64,000 nucleotides of DNA from assembly GCF_014836905.1 (NCBI RefSeq), contig NZ_JACSPZ010000010.1, positions 86,700 to 150,699 of the forward strand. The letters run 5' to 3'. Below are positions 32,775 through 42,139 of this stretch, in pieces. A model generated the notes under the pieces. The model was not told the origin of the DNA. It saw nothing but the letters and a program-made list of their open reading frames with translations, and ran no database searches. The translations under genes and the position numbers were made by a program. How positions within the stretch are numbered: position 1 is the first letter of the stretch; each line of letters starts with the position of its first letter. The stretch comes from Solibacillus faecavium. GTDB taxonomy: Bacteria; Bacillota; Bacilli; Bacillales_A; Planococcaceae.

Positions 32775-33256
32775 TAATTTTCTCCCCAATCAACCTCCTT
32801 TTCCATCGTTACTGTCTCCATAACAAAACCTAACGGGCTCGTCATTACTTCTTCTTGTGAAATATGGTACCCAAGCTTCTTATATAAACGAATATTATCC
32901 CCTTCCGATTTCCGAACTTTGCAGCGGACATAAGGTATCTGCTCTTCTATTGCCTGCTTTTCGATATATCTTACAATCGCACTTGCGATTCCTTGCCCTT
33001 GGAATTCAGGCAACACTGATAATCTTGAAAAGTAAAAATGATCTTTAAAACATCTAACCTTTACAACCCCAGCAAGCTGTCCTAGAACTTCTGCACCAAA
33101 TATAAGTACATTACTTTCAAGCTCTTTTTTAATTGTTGATGCCGTTTCAGTTAACGCACTCGAGGGCATCGGATCATCTTCATAACGTTTAAAAGCTGCA
33201 TGAATTACTTTTATAATTTGCTCCCCATCTGTAACGCCTCTAATCGTATCAAGCAT
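32774..33256 (-). CDS. GNAT-family N-acetyltransferase
   Basis: The 160-residue GNAT protein has the beta4 strand HFYFSRLSVLPEF and the acetyl-CoA pyrophosphate loop QGQGIASAIVRYI near 90, then IRLYKKLGYH, the helix and strand that complete the fold. The substrate is unknown. It is transcribed alone and converges with the small secreted protein gene. Confidence 0.85.
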   Translation of the reverse strand: MLDTIRGVTDGEQIIKVIHAAFKRYEDDPMPSSALTETASTIKKELESNVLIFGAEVLGQLAGVVKVRCFKDHFYFSRLSVLPEFQGQGIASAIVRYIEKQAIEEQIPYVRCKVRKSEGDNIRLYKKLGYHISQEEVMTSPLGFVMETVTMEKEVDWGEN

Positions 33257-33439
33257 TTATATAACCTCCGCATTTGAAATTAATGTATAAAAATAACATA
33301 ACATTAATTAAAATACAATAATAGTCATTTCATTGAATTTTTTAAGTAAAAAATAAATTACTTTATGACATATATAAATTGCATTATGTAATTTATATTG
33401 TATAATTGAATTATCAAATTAAATAAAGGGGCGTTATTT

Positions 33440-33958
33440 ATGGGGCTATTTAAACGAAAAATTGTTGATGAACGTGTGCAAAATTTACAAAACAAAATTT
33501 ACCGTGAAATGTACTATATCGTATCCATTATTTGTTTTATCTCCATCATTACAAAATTAGTGATTTACGGTCGTGGTATTGAGTCGGTAGCAATTGAACT
33601 TATTATTTCATTAACATGTAGTATATATTATATCTACCGAGCAATGTACACCGGGGTTTTATCAGAAGAGGTAGAAATTCATGATGCCAATAGTAAGTAT
33701 CGCTATAGCACGAAAACGATTATTTTCGGTATTCTGATTGGTGTCGTAATTGCTTTAGCAATGGGATTAAATAGTGGTATTAACTATGCAGATAGTAACG
33801 CACAGGCAATTGAATATTTCTTTATGGTTTCTTTAATCTCACTACTTTTTTATGCGCCATTTCTAGCTTTATTTTTATATATAATTAATCAGTCTGCTGT
33901 GAAGAAAAGTCAGCAAGTAAATGATAAGATGTTAAAAGATGATGAAGATACGTGGTGA
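33440..33958 (+). CDS. Four-helix membrane protein paired with an XRE regulator (DUF6773-like)
   Basis: The 172-residue product has four predicted membrane helices, in two hairpins at about 25-70 and 95-155. A charged N-terminus (FKRKIVDERVQNLQNK) and a polar C-terminus face the cytoplasm. A gene of this type directly upstream of a small XRE regulator is common in Bacillales. AAAGGGGCG precedes the ATG. The TGA is followed within 7 bases by the regulator start, so the two are co-translated. The function is unknown. It may signal to or be controlled by the regulator. Confidence 0.75.
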   Translation: MGLFKRKIVDERVQNLQNKIYREMYYIVSIICFISIITKLVIYGRGIESVAIELIISLTCSIYYIYRAMYTGVLSEEVEIHDANSKYRYSTKTIIFGILIGVVIALAMGLNSGINYADSNAQAIEYFFMVSLISLLFYAPFLALFLYIINQSAVKKSQQVNDKMLKDDEDTW

Positions 33959-33964
33959 ATGCAG

Positions 33965-34168
33965 ATGAAAAATGTACGTTTAAAAATGGCTCGTATTGAA
34001 CATGATTTATCGCAGGATGAATTGGCTAAAAAAGTAGGAGTAACTCGACAAACGATCGGACTCATTGAGCTTGGCAAATACAATCCAACATTAAGTGTGT
34101 GCATAGCGATCTGTAAAACATTGAATAAAACGTTGGACGATTTGTTTTGGGAAGAACAGTCTGAATAA
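33965..34168 (+). CDS. Small XRE-family HTH regulator
   Basis: The 67-residue product is almost only a Cro/CI helix-turn-helix: LKMARIEHDLSQDELAKKVGVTRQTIGLIELGKYNPTL, with no sensor domain. It resembles YgzD-type regulators. The ATG at 33965 is preferred over the ATG two codons upstream, because it is better spaced from GGTG in the end of the preceding gene. It is coupled to the membrane protein in front and terminated by a strong hairpin. Confidence 0.9.
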   Translation: MKNVRLKMARIEHDLSQDELAKKVGVTRQTIGLIELGKYNPTLSVCIAICKTLNKTLDDLFWEEQSE

Positions 34169-34185
34169 AAGAGGACGCGTAAAAA

Positions 34186-34222
34186 GGCTAGTAAAAGTTA
34201 TTTGCTTTTACTAGCCCCTTTT
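34186..34222 (+). terminator. Terminator of the XRE unit
   Basis: GGCTAGTAAAAG pairs perfectly with CTTTTACTAGCC around TTATTTG, followed by CCTTTTATT. Confidence 0.85.
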
Positions 34223-34225
34223 ATT

Positions 34226-34449
34226 CTATAAATCCAATAAGTATAGCTGATCATCTGTATTAGATGGATTTCCTCGACCATCTGTATTGTTTGTAATAAA
34301 GTATAGTTTATCTTCTTCTATCCTAACATCCCGTATTCGACCGACATCATTAACGATCTCTTCCACTTCTTTTGTATCTAAATTAAAGCAAGTATCGCCG
34401 TCCCTCGCAGTGCAGCAACATATAGCTTTCCATTGTGTACGCTCCGTAA
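34226..34449 (-). pseudogene. C-terminal remnant of a PQQ-type sugar dehydrogenase (GSDH family)
   Basis: Minus-strand translation gives SVHNGKLYVAALRGTAILA. A one-base frame change and a stop follow, and then the frame NLDTKEVEEIVNDVGRIRDV continues to LYFITNNTDGRG and a natural stop at 34226. These pieces match the end of glucose/sorbosone dehydrogenase-like beta-propellers (LYVAALRG, VGRIRDV, TNNTDGRG, DDQLYLLDL). The first 80 percent of the gene is missing and the frame is broken, so it is a relic. A GNAT gene ends 8 bases upstream of it. Confidence 0.75.
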
Positions 34450-34456
34450 TATAAAA

Positions 34457-34993
34457 TTATTTAATAAAATCTTCCGCTAAAATAGCTAAATAATCCATAT
34501 CATCATATACACCATCTTTTAAAAACTCTTGTCTATGGCGCCCTTCCCATATCATTCCTGACTTTTCCATTACTTTTCTTGAAGCTGTATTTCTAACCAT
34601 GCAGCGGCTATAAATTCTATTTAATTGATGTTCCTGAAATCCATATTCTATTATTTTCTTGCATGCTTCTGTTGCATACCCTTTGCCCCACTCCGAAACA
34701 TCAATAAAATAACCTACCTCAGCATTTCTGTGATTTTTTGAAATCGTAACTAACCCACAATTTCCAATATAACGGCCATTTTCTTTTAGAAATACTGCAA
34801 ATTCATAGGCTTTTCCTTGTTCAAAACTTTTCTGTAAATAAGAAATCCAGCTATCCACCACTTCTCGGGGATAAGGATGCGGAATCATCACCATTGTATC
34901 AGTAATTTCCTTACGCTTCACGACCTCGTAAATATCATCTGCAAATTCTTTTTCATAAGGCTTTAATAAAAGTCTTTCTGTTTCTAAAGTCAT
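34457..34993 (-). CDS. RimJ/RimL-type GNAT acetyltransferase
   Basis: The product of about 178 residues opens with LETERLLLKPYEKEFADDIYEV, the RimJ/RimL start motif. It has the loop DVSEWGKGYATEACKKII near 110 and the closing SRKVMEKSGMIWEGRHRQEFLKDG. Members acetylate ribosomal proteins or small amines. The start at 34993 has GGGGG before it; the longer frame to 35032 would nearly abut the next gene. It forms an operon with the GNAT gene upstream at 35036. Confidence 0.87.
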   Translation of the reverse strand: MTLETERLLLKPYEKEFADDIYEVVKRKEITDTMVMIPHPYPREVVDSWISYLQKSFEQGKAYEFAVFLKENGRYIGNCGLVTISKNHRNAEVGYFIDVSEWGKGYATEACKKIIEYGFQEHQLNRIYSRCMVRNTASRKVMEKSGMIWEGRHRQEFLKDGVYDDMDYLAILAEDFIK

Positions 34994-35035
34994 CGCCATG
35001 CCCCCTGCCCCATTAATAATTGTTCTAATCAAAAT

Positions 35036-35485
35036 TTATCCCATAAAATATTCCATATAAATATCATTTTCTTTAAATCCAATTTTCTTATATAGTGGTT
35101 TTCCCATCGGTGAAGAGATTAAAAATAGGTGATGAACATTTCTAGCCTGTGCTTCATCTATTAATCGCTCCATTAACTTTTTCGCTAATCCCTGGCCTCT
35201 ACTTTCAGGCCTTGTATACATATTCAATATATATCCTCGAATACCTGTTGGGTTAAAATAGCTGGGTGGAAATGAAATAAATTGAATCGCTCCTGTCGCA
35301 ATAATATGATTTCCCTCTTGTATTAACCATTGTACAAATTGACTTGATTTTAATTGATTCTCAAAAAAAGCTGTTAATTGTTCATCTATATTCGAAGACA
35401 TATGTTGCCCTTCCTCGATCAATAACCGCTTACGCAAATCAATTAACAATTCCATATCGTCTACTGATGCCAATCGAAATTCCAT
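35036..35485 (-). CDS. GNAT-family N-acetyltransferase
   Basis: The 149-residue protein has the GNAT core: YILNMYTRPESRGQGLAKKLMERLIDEA carries beta4 and the acetyl-CoA loop near 87-113, and PLYKKIGFKENDIYMEY ends the fold. It is the first gene of a two-gene acetyltransferase operon with the RimJ-type gene. No substrate is evident. Confidence 0.87.
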   Translation of the reverse strand: MEFRLASVDDMELLIDLRKRLLIEEGQHMSSNIDEQLTAFFENQLKSSQFVQWLIQEGNHIIATGAIQFISFPPSYFNPTGIRGYILNMYTRPESRGQGLAKKLMERLIDEAQARNVHHLFLISSPMGKPLYKKIGFKENDIYMEYFMG

Positions 35486-35642
35486 TACTATACACCTGCC
35501 TTAATTCTATTTATCATTAATTACTTTTTTTTATTAATCTATATACTATAACAATTTGTTCACTAAAATGTTTTTGCAATATTCATTATTTATTATTATT
35601 ATTAGAAAAGTAAAAACTTACTACTAATTTAAGGATGAGTCT

Positions 35643-37631
35643 ATGAAAATATCAGTAAAATGGAAAATAATAGGGATAGTTATCATGATTATTATTATTG
35701 GCTTAGGATCATTGGCAACCATTAGTTCCATTATTATTTCGAACAAAACAGAAGAAAGCGTTGTGAATCAAAGCAAGACCATTGTGGAACAGTTATCAGC
35801 GAATGTTCAAACGGTTTTAGAAAATTATGGTAACTCTCTTCAAATAATTGCACAATCTGATGAAATTGAAAACTACTATTTGAATAATAGTGTGCTTTTT
35901 GACGAAGCGGATACAACACTTCGTCAGGATTTTCAAACATTTTTAGCTACATATCCTAATGTATCTGGAATTTATACTGCTGACGTTGACGGGTTGATGT
36001 ATGAGCCACACTTTGATGGTCTCGAAGATATTGATGCGACAACACGCCCTTGGTATCAGCTTGGTCTAGAGAATCCGGATGTCGTAAGCTGGACAGAGCC
36101 CTATTTGGATGCGGCAACTGGTACTTTTACTATTACCGGAGTGACAGGCATAAAAGTAAATGACCAAGTAATCGGGGTACTTGCAGCAGATATTTTATTA
36201 ACAAACTTAACAGAAATGGTTTCAGCAATGGAGCTTGGGTATAACGGATATCCTGTTATTTTTGACAGTACAGGCTTAGCAATTGTCCACCCCGAGCTCG
36301 CGGGTGAGGACTTATCGGGGGAACCGTACGCTAAGCAGTTACTGCAAACAACTGATTCTGCAACTATTAAAGAATCAATAAATAATGTGGAGAGCATTAT
36401 CGTTTCAAATCGTATCGATAATGTAGATTGGACCATAGCCACGATTTATGATAAATCCAGTCTCAACAGTACAGCAACTGATATTCAAAAGATTATTTTC
36501 TTAATTACAATCGGAATATTAAGTATTACCTTTATCGTGCTATATTTCTTTATTTCAAAAATTGTTCAACCGCTCTTTACTCTCGGTACATTAATGGGGA
36601 AAGTATCTCAAGGAGATTTAACTGTTCATATTGATGTAAAATCAAAAGATGAAATTGGACGTTTAGCTCATCACTTTAACTCAATGATTGGGGAAATGAA
36701 AAATATTATTAGTATTGTAAAAACTTCTTCCGCACAAGTAGACGATCGCTCACAACATTTAAGTGCGATGGCTGAACAAACGAGTGCCTCTTCCGTACAA
36801 GTGGCACAAGCTGTAAATGAAATAGCAATTAGTGCTGCGAGTACATCTGATAAGGCAGACACTGTAACTGAGCAATCAACAAGTTTAAGCGAGAAAATCA
36901 ACAATATGAACAATCTTTCTACTCAAGTTGAACAAACAACAAAAGAAGCAGCGTCCCTTAATCAGGTGGGTCGTCAGAAGATGGATAACCTTTTAGAAAG
37001 CTTTACAGAAAATGATCAGGAACTAATAGAGCTGACAAAAGTGATTATGTTGTTAGAGTCAAAAATTGGTTCAATCGATTCTATAATGAATACGATTTCC
37101 TCTATATCTTCCCAGACAAATTTACTTGCACTTAATGCTTCCATTGAGGCTGCTCGTGCTGGTGAGCATGGCAAGGGATTTGCGGTTGTTGCAGAGGAGG
37201 TACGCAAACTAGCTGAACAATCGGCTGAGGCAACAGAATCCGTTAAAAAAACGATTCATCAGCTTCAAAGCCAGTCTCATGATGTGACAATCCGTATGAA
37301 TGAAATGAAGCGGTCTTTTAATGAATCAAATGAGGTCGTTAATACAACAGGCGAACTGTTCGCACAGCTATCTAATTTAATTGACCGTGTAAACCATTCA
37401 TTTATTGCTGTTCATGCAGAAATTGATAATGTAAATAAATACAAAGACCGTGTGCTTGATACAATCGAAGAAATGTCGATGAATTCACAAACAGCCGCTG
37501 CTGCTTGTGAAGAAGTAAGTGCATCGACAGACGAACAGTTACATGCGATTCAATCGGTCGCACAGGCATCAGAGGAATTAAATCAATTGAGCACTGACCT
37601 TGCAACAGCTGTTAGTCGTTTCAAAATTTAA
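35643..37631 (+). CDS. Methyl-accepting chemotaxis protein with dCache-type sensor
   Basis: The 662-residue chemoreceptor has a membrane helix at about 9-31 and an extracellular double-Cache sensor at about 35-275, including the [17 protein letters not shown] ligand-pocket motif. A second helix follows at about 283-305, then a HAMP linker to about 360 and a long cytoplasmic signalling coil. The hairpin tip [43 protein letters not shown] binds CheA and CheW. Sensors of this class often bind amino acids or carboxylates. It is a single-gene unit closed by a terminator. Confidence 0.95.
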   Translation: MKISVKWKIIGIVIMIIIIGLGSLATISSIIISNKTEESVVNQSKTIVEQLSANVQTVLENYGNSLQIIAQSDEIENYYLNNSVLFDEADTTLRQDFQTFLATYPNVSGIYTADVDGLMYEPHFDGLEDIDATTRPWYQLGLENPDVVSWTEPYLDAATGTFTITGVTGIKVNDQVIGVLAADILLTNLTEMVSAMELGYNGYPVIFDSTGLAIVHPELAGEDLSGEPYAKQLLQTTDSATIKESINNVESIIVSNRIDNVDWTIATIYDKSSLNSTATDIQKIIFLITIGILSITFIVLYFFISKIVQPLFTLGTLMGKVSQGDLTVHIDVKSKDEIGRLAHHFNSMIGEMKNIISIVKTSSAQVDDRSQHLSAMAEQTSASSVQVAQAVNEIAISAASTSDKADTVTEQSTSLSEKINNMNNLSTQVEQTTKEAASLNQVGRQKMDNLLESFTENDQELIELTKVIMLLESKIGSIDSIMNTISSISSQTNLLALNASIEAARAGEHGKGFAVVAEEVRKLAEQSAEATESVKKTIHQLQSQSHDVTIRMNEMKRSFNESNEVVNTTGELFAQLSNLIDRVNHSFIAVHAEIDNVNKYKDRVLDTIEEMSMNSQTAAAACEEVSASTDEQLHAIQSVAQASEELNQLSTDLATAVSRFKI

Positions 37632-37654
37632 AGGAAGAAAAGATGTTTCCAAAT

Positions 37655-37702
37655 AAAAGTGCAGCCAGTGTACATTAAATTGTACTTTGGCTGCACTTTT
37701 TA
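37655..37702 (+). terminator. Terminator of the chemoreceptor gene
   Basis: AAAAGTGCAGCCA pairs with TGGCTGCACTTTT around a 22-base loop with an inner GTAC stem, then TT. Confidence 0.85.
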
Positions 37703-37825
37703 ATTAGTCTATTCACTCAGATTATTAATGAAATACAAAGCTTTTCTATCAATTTATTGATTATTCTGGTAATAATATGGTATGTTAAAGGAAAATTAAC
37801 CCAAATAATTAAAGGAGCTGGATAA

Positions 37826-38761
37826 ATGAAAAGAACTTTTGTATCTCTTAGTATAGCATTGGGATTGTTATTTTCGACAAGTGCCGGCGCAAATGCAGCA
37901 AACGTACATTACAAAGACGTCAAGAAATCCGATAACTTTTATCCATCTGTTCAATATTTATTGGATCAAAAGGCCATTAGTGGAACTTTGCCTAATTTTA
38001 GACCTTATGAAAATATTACACGCGGGCAAGTTTCCAGTATATTGACAAAGGCATTGGACAATCGCTTAAAAGAGGTAGAATACTCAGATTTGTATTATGG
38101 AATCGACTATATAGACGTGCCGAAGACAGATCAATTTTACCCTTATATTGATAGACTGTTCTTTAATGGGATAATGCGTGGCTATACTGTCGGAAATTCT
38201 TCCGACTGGGCATTTGGTATAAATCAACCTTTAACACGCGGACAATTTGCCGGAATCATTATAAAAGCCTATGACATTCCATTAATTCAGCGTCACAGTT
38301 ACAAAGAAAATGGAGCTGTTAAATCGGATATCTTTAACGGCAATTACTTTACGGATCCATGGGGACAACAAATTGCCACACTTGAAACACTCGGAATTAT
38401 ATCTGGCTATCAGGATGGCAACTTTAAACCTAGTACGCCCATTAAGCGTTCACAGTTTGCCAATATGCTAGTAAAGGCTGATAGAGATGAGCTAACCTTT
38501 TTTAATCAATCCACTCTTGTGAGGGAATTTATAAAGTTAGGTATTAATGCAGACGTTGCAGTTGAAAAGCTGAAATCCCTTTCAAATAATGAGGTGCTAA
38601 AATATATCGCTTCTTACAAAGATATTCGTTATATAGATACGGTTAATATGGCGGCAACAGTCCGAAAAGAAGGGGAAATTATATTTAAAGATATTCAAGT
38701 GAAACTTATTGTTTCAAAAGATGCGGATGATAAGTGGCTAATAAATGTAGTTACGAATTAA
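37826..38761 (+). CDS. S-layer-homology (SLH) domain protein
   Basis: The secreted 311-residue protein has a signal peptide ending SAGANAA near residue 26. Three SLH repeats follow to about residue 215 (motifs ITRGQVSSIL, LTRGQFAGII, IKRSQFANML), which bind pyruvylated wall polymer. A C-terminal domain of about 95 residues of unknown type covers the rest. Each SLH contains the FxDVxxxxxFYPxVxxL pattern. AAAGGAGC lies upstream of the ATG. It is probably a wall-associated structural or accessory protein. A second SLH protein is encoded at 19209. Confidence 0.9.
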   Translation: MKRTFVSLSIALGLLFSTSAGANAANVHYKDVKKSDNFYPSVQYLLDQKAISGTLPNFRPYENITRGQVSSILTKALDNRLKEVEYSDLYYGIDYIDVPKTDQFYPYIDRLFFNGIMRGYTVGNSSDWAFGINQPLTRGQFAGIIIKAYDIPLIQRHSYKENGAVKSDIFNGNYFTDPWGQQIATLETLGIISGYQDGNFKPSTPIKRSQFANMLVKADRDELTFFNQSTLVREFIKLGINADVAVEKLKSLSNNEVLKYIASYKDIRYIDTVNMAATVRKEGEIIFKDIQVKLIVSKDADDKWLINVVTN

Positions 38762-38830
38762 AGAACTTGCTATTACACTTTAAAATAAGCCTCAAGCCCT
38801 TTCAAGACTTGAAACTTATAATCACTGTCT

Positions 38831-39259
38831 TTAATATTTCTTCACTGGTCTCTCTCTTGGAGTTATATTAATAATATAGTAACCAATGATTAAAATTAAT
38901 ATAACTCCTGCGAAAATAAGTGTATCTAATGCAGAATCATGTTCGACAATAATGAGCCGGAGCATTGCCGTAATCCCGATGTACATAAAGTAACGAAGCG
39001 GGAAATGATAATCCTCTTTAAAGTATTTCACAATCATTGTTATAAACTCGAAATACAGAAAGAAAACTAAAATTTTTGCTAAAAAGTATTTATACTCTTG
39101 CTTCCCACTGTTAATTATAAACTTTAAAAACTCGACCATCTCGACGATGAGCATGACGCATAGAGCTAACGCCAGTACCGTTAAACCAATATTCAAAATG
39201 ACTTGCAAAACTTTTGGGATTAATTCTTTGAATGGCTTAGGATTGGTTAAAAGCTTCAT
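38831..39259 (-). CDS. PsiE-family membrane protein
   Basis: The product of about 142 residues has four membrane helices and matches the PsiE (phosphate-starvation-inducible) family in size and in the segments YFEFITMIVKYFKEDYHFPLRYFMYIGITAMLR. In the latter, charged residues lie between helices two and three. The ATG at 39259 has GGAGG 8 bases before it; a GTG three codons upstream would overlap that site. The function of PsiE is unknown. Confidence 0.85.
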   Translation of the reverse strand: MKLLTNPKPFKELIPKVLQVILNIGLTVLALALCVMLIVEMVEFLKFIINSGKQEYKYFLAKILVFFLYFEFITMIVKYFKEDYHFPLRYFMYIGITAMLRLIIVEHDSALDTLIFAGVILILIIGYYIINITPRERPVKKY

Positions 39260-39389
39260 TGTACACACCTCCAGATGTTATATTTTCAGATTATTCCATC
39301 TGTTTATGTGTGTCAATTTTGTAAGCGATTACTATTCCAAAAAATTTTTTCTCTTTGTTTTATTGATTAAATCTCGTGCAGAAAAACTG

Positions 39390-39977
39390 CTAAAAAGGTT
39401 CTGTTTCTTCGAACTCCCCAATATAGCTGACAATTTTACCGAATAGGGGATTATAGGTAGCAATTTCAATTGTATACATTTGTTTTTGTTCATCAAAGCT
39501 TTCTACCGCGCTGCCACGCCCTTCTAAAATCGAAGGTAGCGGAATTTCAACAGTACGTGCGACAAGCTTTTGTGCCCCGGATTTTGTAATAAGACCACCA
39601 TCTTTCGTTGTGAAAAATTCTAAATCCGCGGATACAATGGCGGGTTTACCTAAATAATCTCGTGCTGTTAGATTGTTTAAATTAACATGCATTGCAGTTG
39701 TAAAGGTTCTTGTTGCGGCAGGAAAGTAAAAAGTTCTTTCAAATATTACAGTGTCCTTGCCATCCCATGTGTTTTTAAGTGTAAAAGGAATGTTTTTGCC
39801 GTTTTCAGGAAACAGGAAATTCACATACTTTCCGAGTAGATAAACAGGCTTTATAAATGGAGAACCTGTTTGAATCTCATGCATGACGCCCTTTGCATAA
39901 AAGGGCATTGTATATCGATGCTGCAATTTTGGATGGAGTTGCCCGAACTGTTTACCTAGCAGAGATTGATAGATCAT
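39390..39977 (-). CDS. DUF4166-family protein
   Basis: The product of about 195 residues resembles DUF4166 proteins: MIYQSLLGKQFGQLHPKLQHRY at the start, a beta-rich core with TWDGKDTVIFERTFYF near 75, and a final NPLFGKIVSYIGEFEE segment. Some relatives are fused to oxidoreductases or lie in lipid-related loci. I choose the ATG at 39977, because AGGAGG lies 6 bases before it; the longer frame to 40064 has no ribosome site. It is cytoplasmic, with unknown function. Confidence 0.8.
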   Translation of the reverse strand: MIYQSLLGKQFGQLHPKLQHRYTMPFYAKGVMHEIQTGSPFIKPVYLLGKYVNFLFPENGKNIPFTLKNTWDGKDTVIFERTFYFPAATRTFTTAMHVNLNNLTARDYLGKPAIVSADLEFFTTKDGGLITKSGAQKLVARTVEIPLPSILEGRGSAVESFDEQKQMYTIEIATYNPLFGKIVSYIGEFEETEPF

Positions 39978-40110
39978 AGAAATCCTCCTAATAGTGCATC
40001 CAAAAAAAACAGGATTATGTGCTATTTTGTGGAACTTATTATTGAAACACGAAATTACCTTCATTAAATACGGTAAATTATTTATACGTTAGAAATGAGG
40101 AGGCATTCTT

Positions 40111-40320
40111 TTGATAGTTAATTTATTAGAAAACATTTATCAAATATCAGCGATAATATTATTATTGTGCGCTATCTATTATTATAGACATTTTAAAAAG
40201 ATGAAAAGGGAAAGAAAGCTGAATTCATCCGAGCTTTCAATATATATTATTACTAGAATTGCTATTATTCTTTTTGCAGCTAGTTATATGCTTCTATTTT
40301 TGGATAGAAACTACGGTTAA
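40111..40320 (+). CDS. Small two-helix membrane protein
   Basis: The 69-residue product has hydrophobic helices at about 8-25 and 46-63, joined by a basic loop (HFKKMKRERKLNSS) that should be cytoplasmic. The TTG start has GAGGAGG 7-9 bases upstream. I know no family. It is convergent with the LysR gene. Confidence 0.65.
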   Translation: MIVNLLENIYQISAIILLLCAIYYYRHFKKMKRERKLNSSELSIYIITRIAIILFAASYMLLFLDRNYG

Positions 40321-40336
40321 ACACTATAAAGGGAAG

Positions 40337-41224
40337 TTAGATTTCTAAGTCTCCTAATTTCCTTTTTAAAAATTGAGTAAACGGATACTCATTCTGATCG
40401 GCTTTCCTTGTACAAATAAACAGGCTTTGACTGATTTCTACTTGATCTACAAATACACGCGCAAGACTGCCTTGTACCAATTTCTCCTTTACGCTGACGG
40501 CTGGTGCAATGGCCATTCCATAACCAGCTTCAACGACTTTTATTGATTCAAGTACACCTTCCATTTGTAATCCGAATTTTGGTAGCGGACAATTATGTGT
40601 ATAAAAAATCGCCTCAAGTAAATCCAGCGTTGAACTGCCCCGTTCTCTATAAATAAAATCATGCCTACTCAATTCAAAAATTGATACTTCTTTATTTGCT
40701 AGAGGATGAGTTGGATTTACCACAAACCAAAATGGGATATCCAGTATTTTCTCAAAGGATAAATCTTCATGACCTATATTACTCTGTACAACAAAGCCAA
40801 AATCGACTTCATAATTCAGGACGAGCCGCTCTACTGACTGCACATTACCTAACGATACATATACATCGATTTGTGGGTTTTCCAATTTATAACCTGCAAT
40901 TATTGACGGTAAAATATAATTCGTTGATATATAGGAAGAAGCTATTTTTACGTTCTCCTTCTTCGCCAAAAACGTTTTAAATTTCTCATCAATTTGTTCC
41001 TCTAAATAGAATAAGCGCAGTCCTTGTTCATAAAGAAATTCCCCTTCGGAGGTTAGTTGTATCCCTCTTCCCTTTCCAGTTATGAGCTTGACCCCGATTT
41101 CCCCTTCAAGTTTGCGAATCTGTGCGGTAACAGCTGGCTGGCTAATATGCAGGATATTTGCCGCTTCAGTAATACTGCCTAGCTTTGCGACATTTGTAAA
41201 AATTCTTAGTGTATGTAAATTCAT
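40337..41224 (-). CDS. LysR-family transcriptional regulator
   Basis: The 295-residue protein has an N-terminal winged helix (MNLHTLRIFTNVAKLGSITEAANILHISQPAVTAQIRKLE) and a full periplasmic-binding-like effector domain. It resembles CysL-like regulators. It diverges from a TSUP permease gene at 41323, with a T-N-A-type dyad in the short gap between them. It therefore probably activates the permease in response to its substrate or a derived metabolite. The ATG at 41224 is chosen, with GGGTGAG upstream. Confidence 0.9.
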   Translation of the reverse strand: MNLHTLRIFTNVAKLGSITEAANILHISQPAVTAQIRKLEGEIGVKLITGKGRGIQLTSEGEFLYEQGLRLFYLEEQIDEKFKTFLAKKENVKIASSYISTNYILPSIIAGYKLENPQIDVYVSLGNVQSVERLVLNYEVDFGFVVQSNIGHEDLSFEKILDIPFWFVVNPTHPLANKEVSIFELSRHDFIYRERGSSTLDLLEAIFYTHNCPLPKFGLQMEGVLESIKVVEAGYGMAIAPAVSVKEKLVQGSLARVFVDQVEISQSLFICTRKADQNEYPFTQFLKRKLGDLEI

Positions 41225-41234
41225 ATTCTCACCC

Positions 41235-41257
41235 ATTCATAACTAAAATTTATGAAT
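41235..41257. promoter_or_regulatory. LysR operator candidate in the divergent gap
   Basis: ATTCATA and TATGAAT are inverted 7-mers separated by 9 bases, the geometry of LysR-type boxes. A further AAACAAA / TTTGTTT dyad follows at 41258-41281. Both lie between the LysR and TSUP starts. Confidence 0.6.
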
Positions 41258-41322
41258 AAACAAAATATATATATTTGTTTTATGAGTAGTATAGCAGTAT
41301 TTTGTCATTAGGGGTGATTTGT

Positions 41323-42090
41323 TTGGAAAACTTACTACTGGAGTGGCTATCATTTGATGGTCTCATATTATTTGGAATTGGTTTACTAGCAGCACTTGTG
41401 GGTGTAATGTTTGGAGCAGCAGGATTTGTATTACTTCCTTCCTTATTACTGGTCGGCATCCCCATCCATGCAACCGTTGCAATAAACAAATTTGCAACAG
41501 GCATATCTTCATTTTCGACAGTAATTGTTCTGACAATGAAAAAGAGAGTGGATCTGAAAAAAATGATTCCGTTCATGCTCATCGCTGCAGTTGGCGGTAT
41601 AAGCGGAGCCTTTTTAGCAACAAGACTGTCGGAACAAACGATGAATATTGTAGCGTGTATTGTATTAATCGTAATGTTCATTTTCGTTATAAAAAGTAAT
41701 AAAAAATCAGTTGTTAACGAACAACCTGAGATTGAAGAGAAAACTACTTTAATAGCTCCATTTCTCATAGGAATATATGACGGCGGGCTTGGAACGGGGT
41801 CCGCGCTTTTAAATATAACGTACTTTCTGAAAAAACAATTCAGCTATGTAATGGCTGCAGAAATGACCCGCTTTGTCATGTTTGCAAGCTGTACGACCGC
41901 ATTTTTGTTTTATCTTTTTTATGGGATTGTTAATTGGGGGGTTGCCGTTCCAGTAGCTGTTGGATCAATCGTCGGCTCCCAAATTGGTCTTAAAATTATC
42001 CCTTATTTAAAGGGTAAATGGATTGAGATTTTGCTTCCTATTATCTTCTTCTTATTAATTGTCCAAGTTATCGCTGATTTACTATTTTAA
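41323..42090 (+). CDS. TSUP-family (TauE/SafE) permease under LysR control
   Basis: The product of about 255 residues is a TSUP permease with eight membrane segments. The paired signatures are FGAAGFVLLPSLLLVG near 28 and IYDGGLGTGSALLNITYFL near 150. The TTG at 41323 has AGGGG 9 bases upstream, and no better start exists. Together with the divergent LysR gene it forms a regulator-permease pair, probably for sulfite, a sulfonate or another small anion. It shares only the family pattern with the TSUP protein at 657. Confidence 0.85.
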   Translation: MENLLLEWLSFDGLILFGIGLLAALVGVMFGAAGFVLLPSLLLVGIPIHATVAINKFATGISSFSTVIVLTMKKRVDLKKMIPFMLIAAVGGISGAFLATRLSEQTMNIVACIVLIVMFIFVIKSNKKSVVNEQPEIEEKTTLIAPFLIGIYDGGLGTGSALLNITYFLKKQFSYVMAAEMTRFVMFASCTTAFLFYLFYGIVNWGVAVPVAVGSIVGSQIGLKIIPYLKGKWIEILLPIIFFLLIVQVIADLLF

Positions 42091-42100
42091 TTTATAGAAA

Positions 42101-42136
42101 GAAACCAGATGATTTAACTCCATCTGGTTTCCTTTG
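42101..42136. terminator. Terminator between the TSUP and pirin genes
   Basis: GAAACCAGATG pairs perfectly with CATCTGGTTTC around a 9-base loop, then CTTT. It lies between convergent genes. Confidence 0.8.
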
Positions 42137-42139
42137 AAC

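Noticed and set aside
38775..38825. Terminator after the SLH gene at 37826
   Set aside because: Only short TCAAG/CTTGA pairings with no T-run are visible.
41280..41768. A 162-codon minus-strand ORF
   Set aside because: It is a mirror reading of the TSUP permease gene. The permease has the family motifs and this ORF has none.
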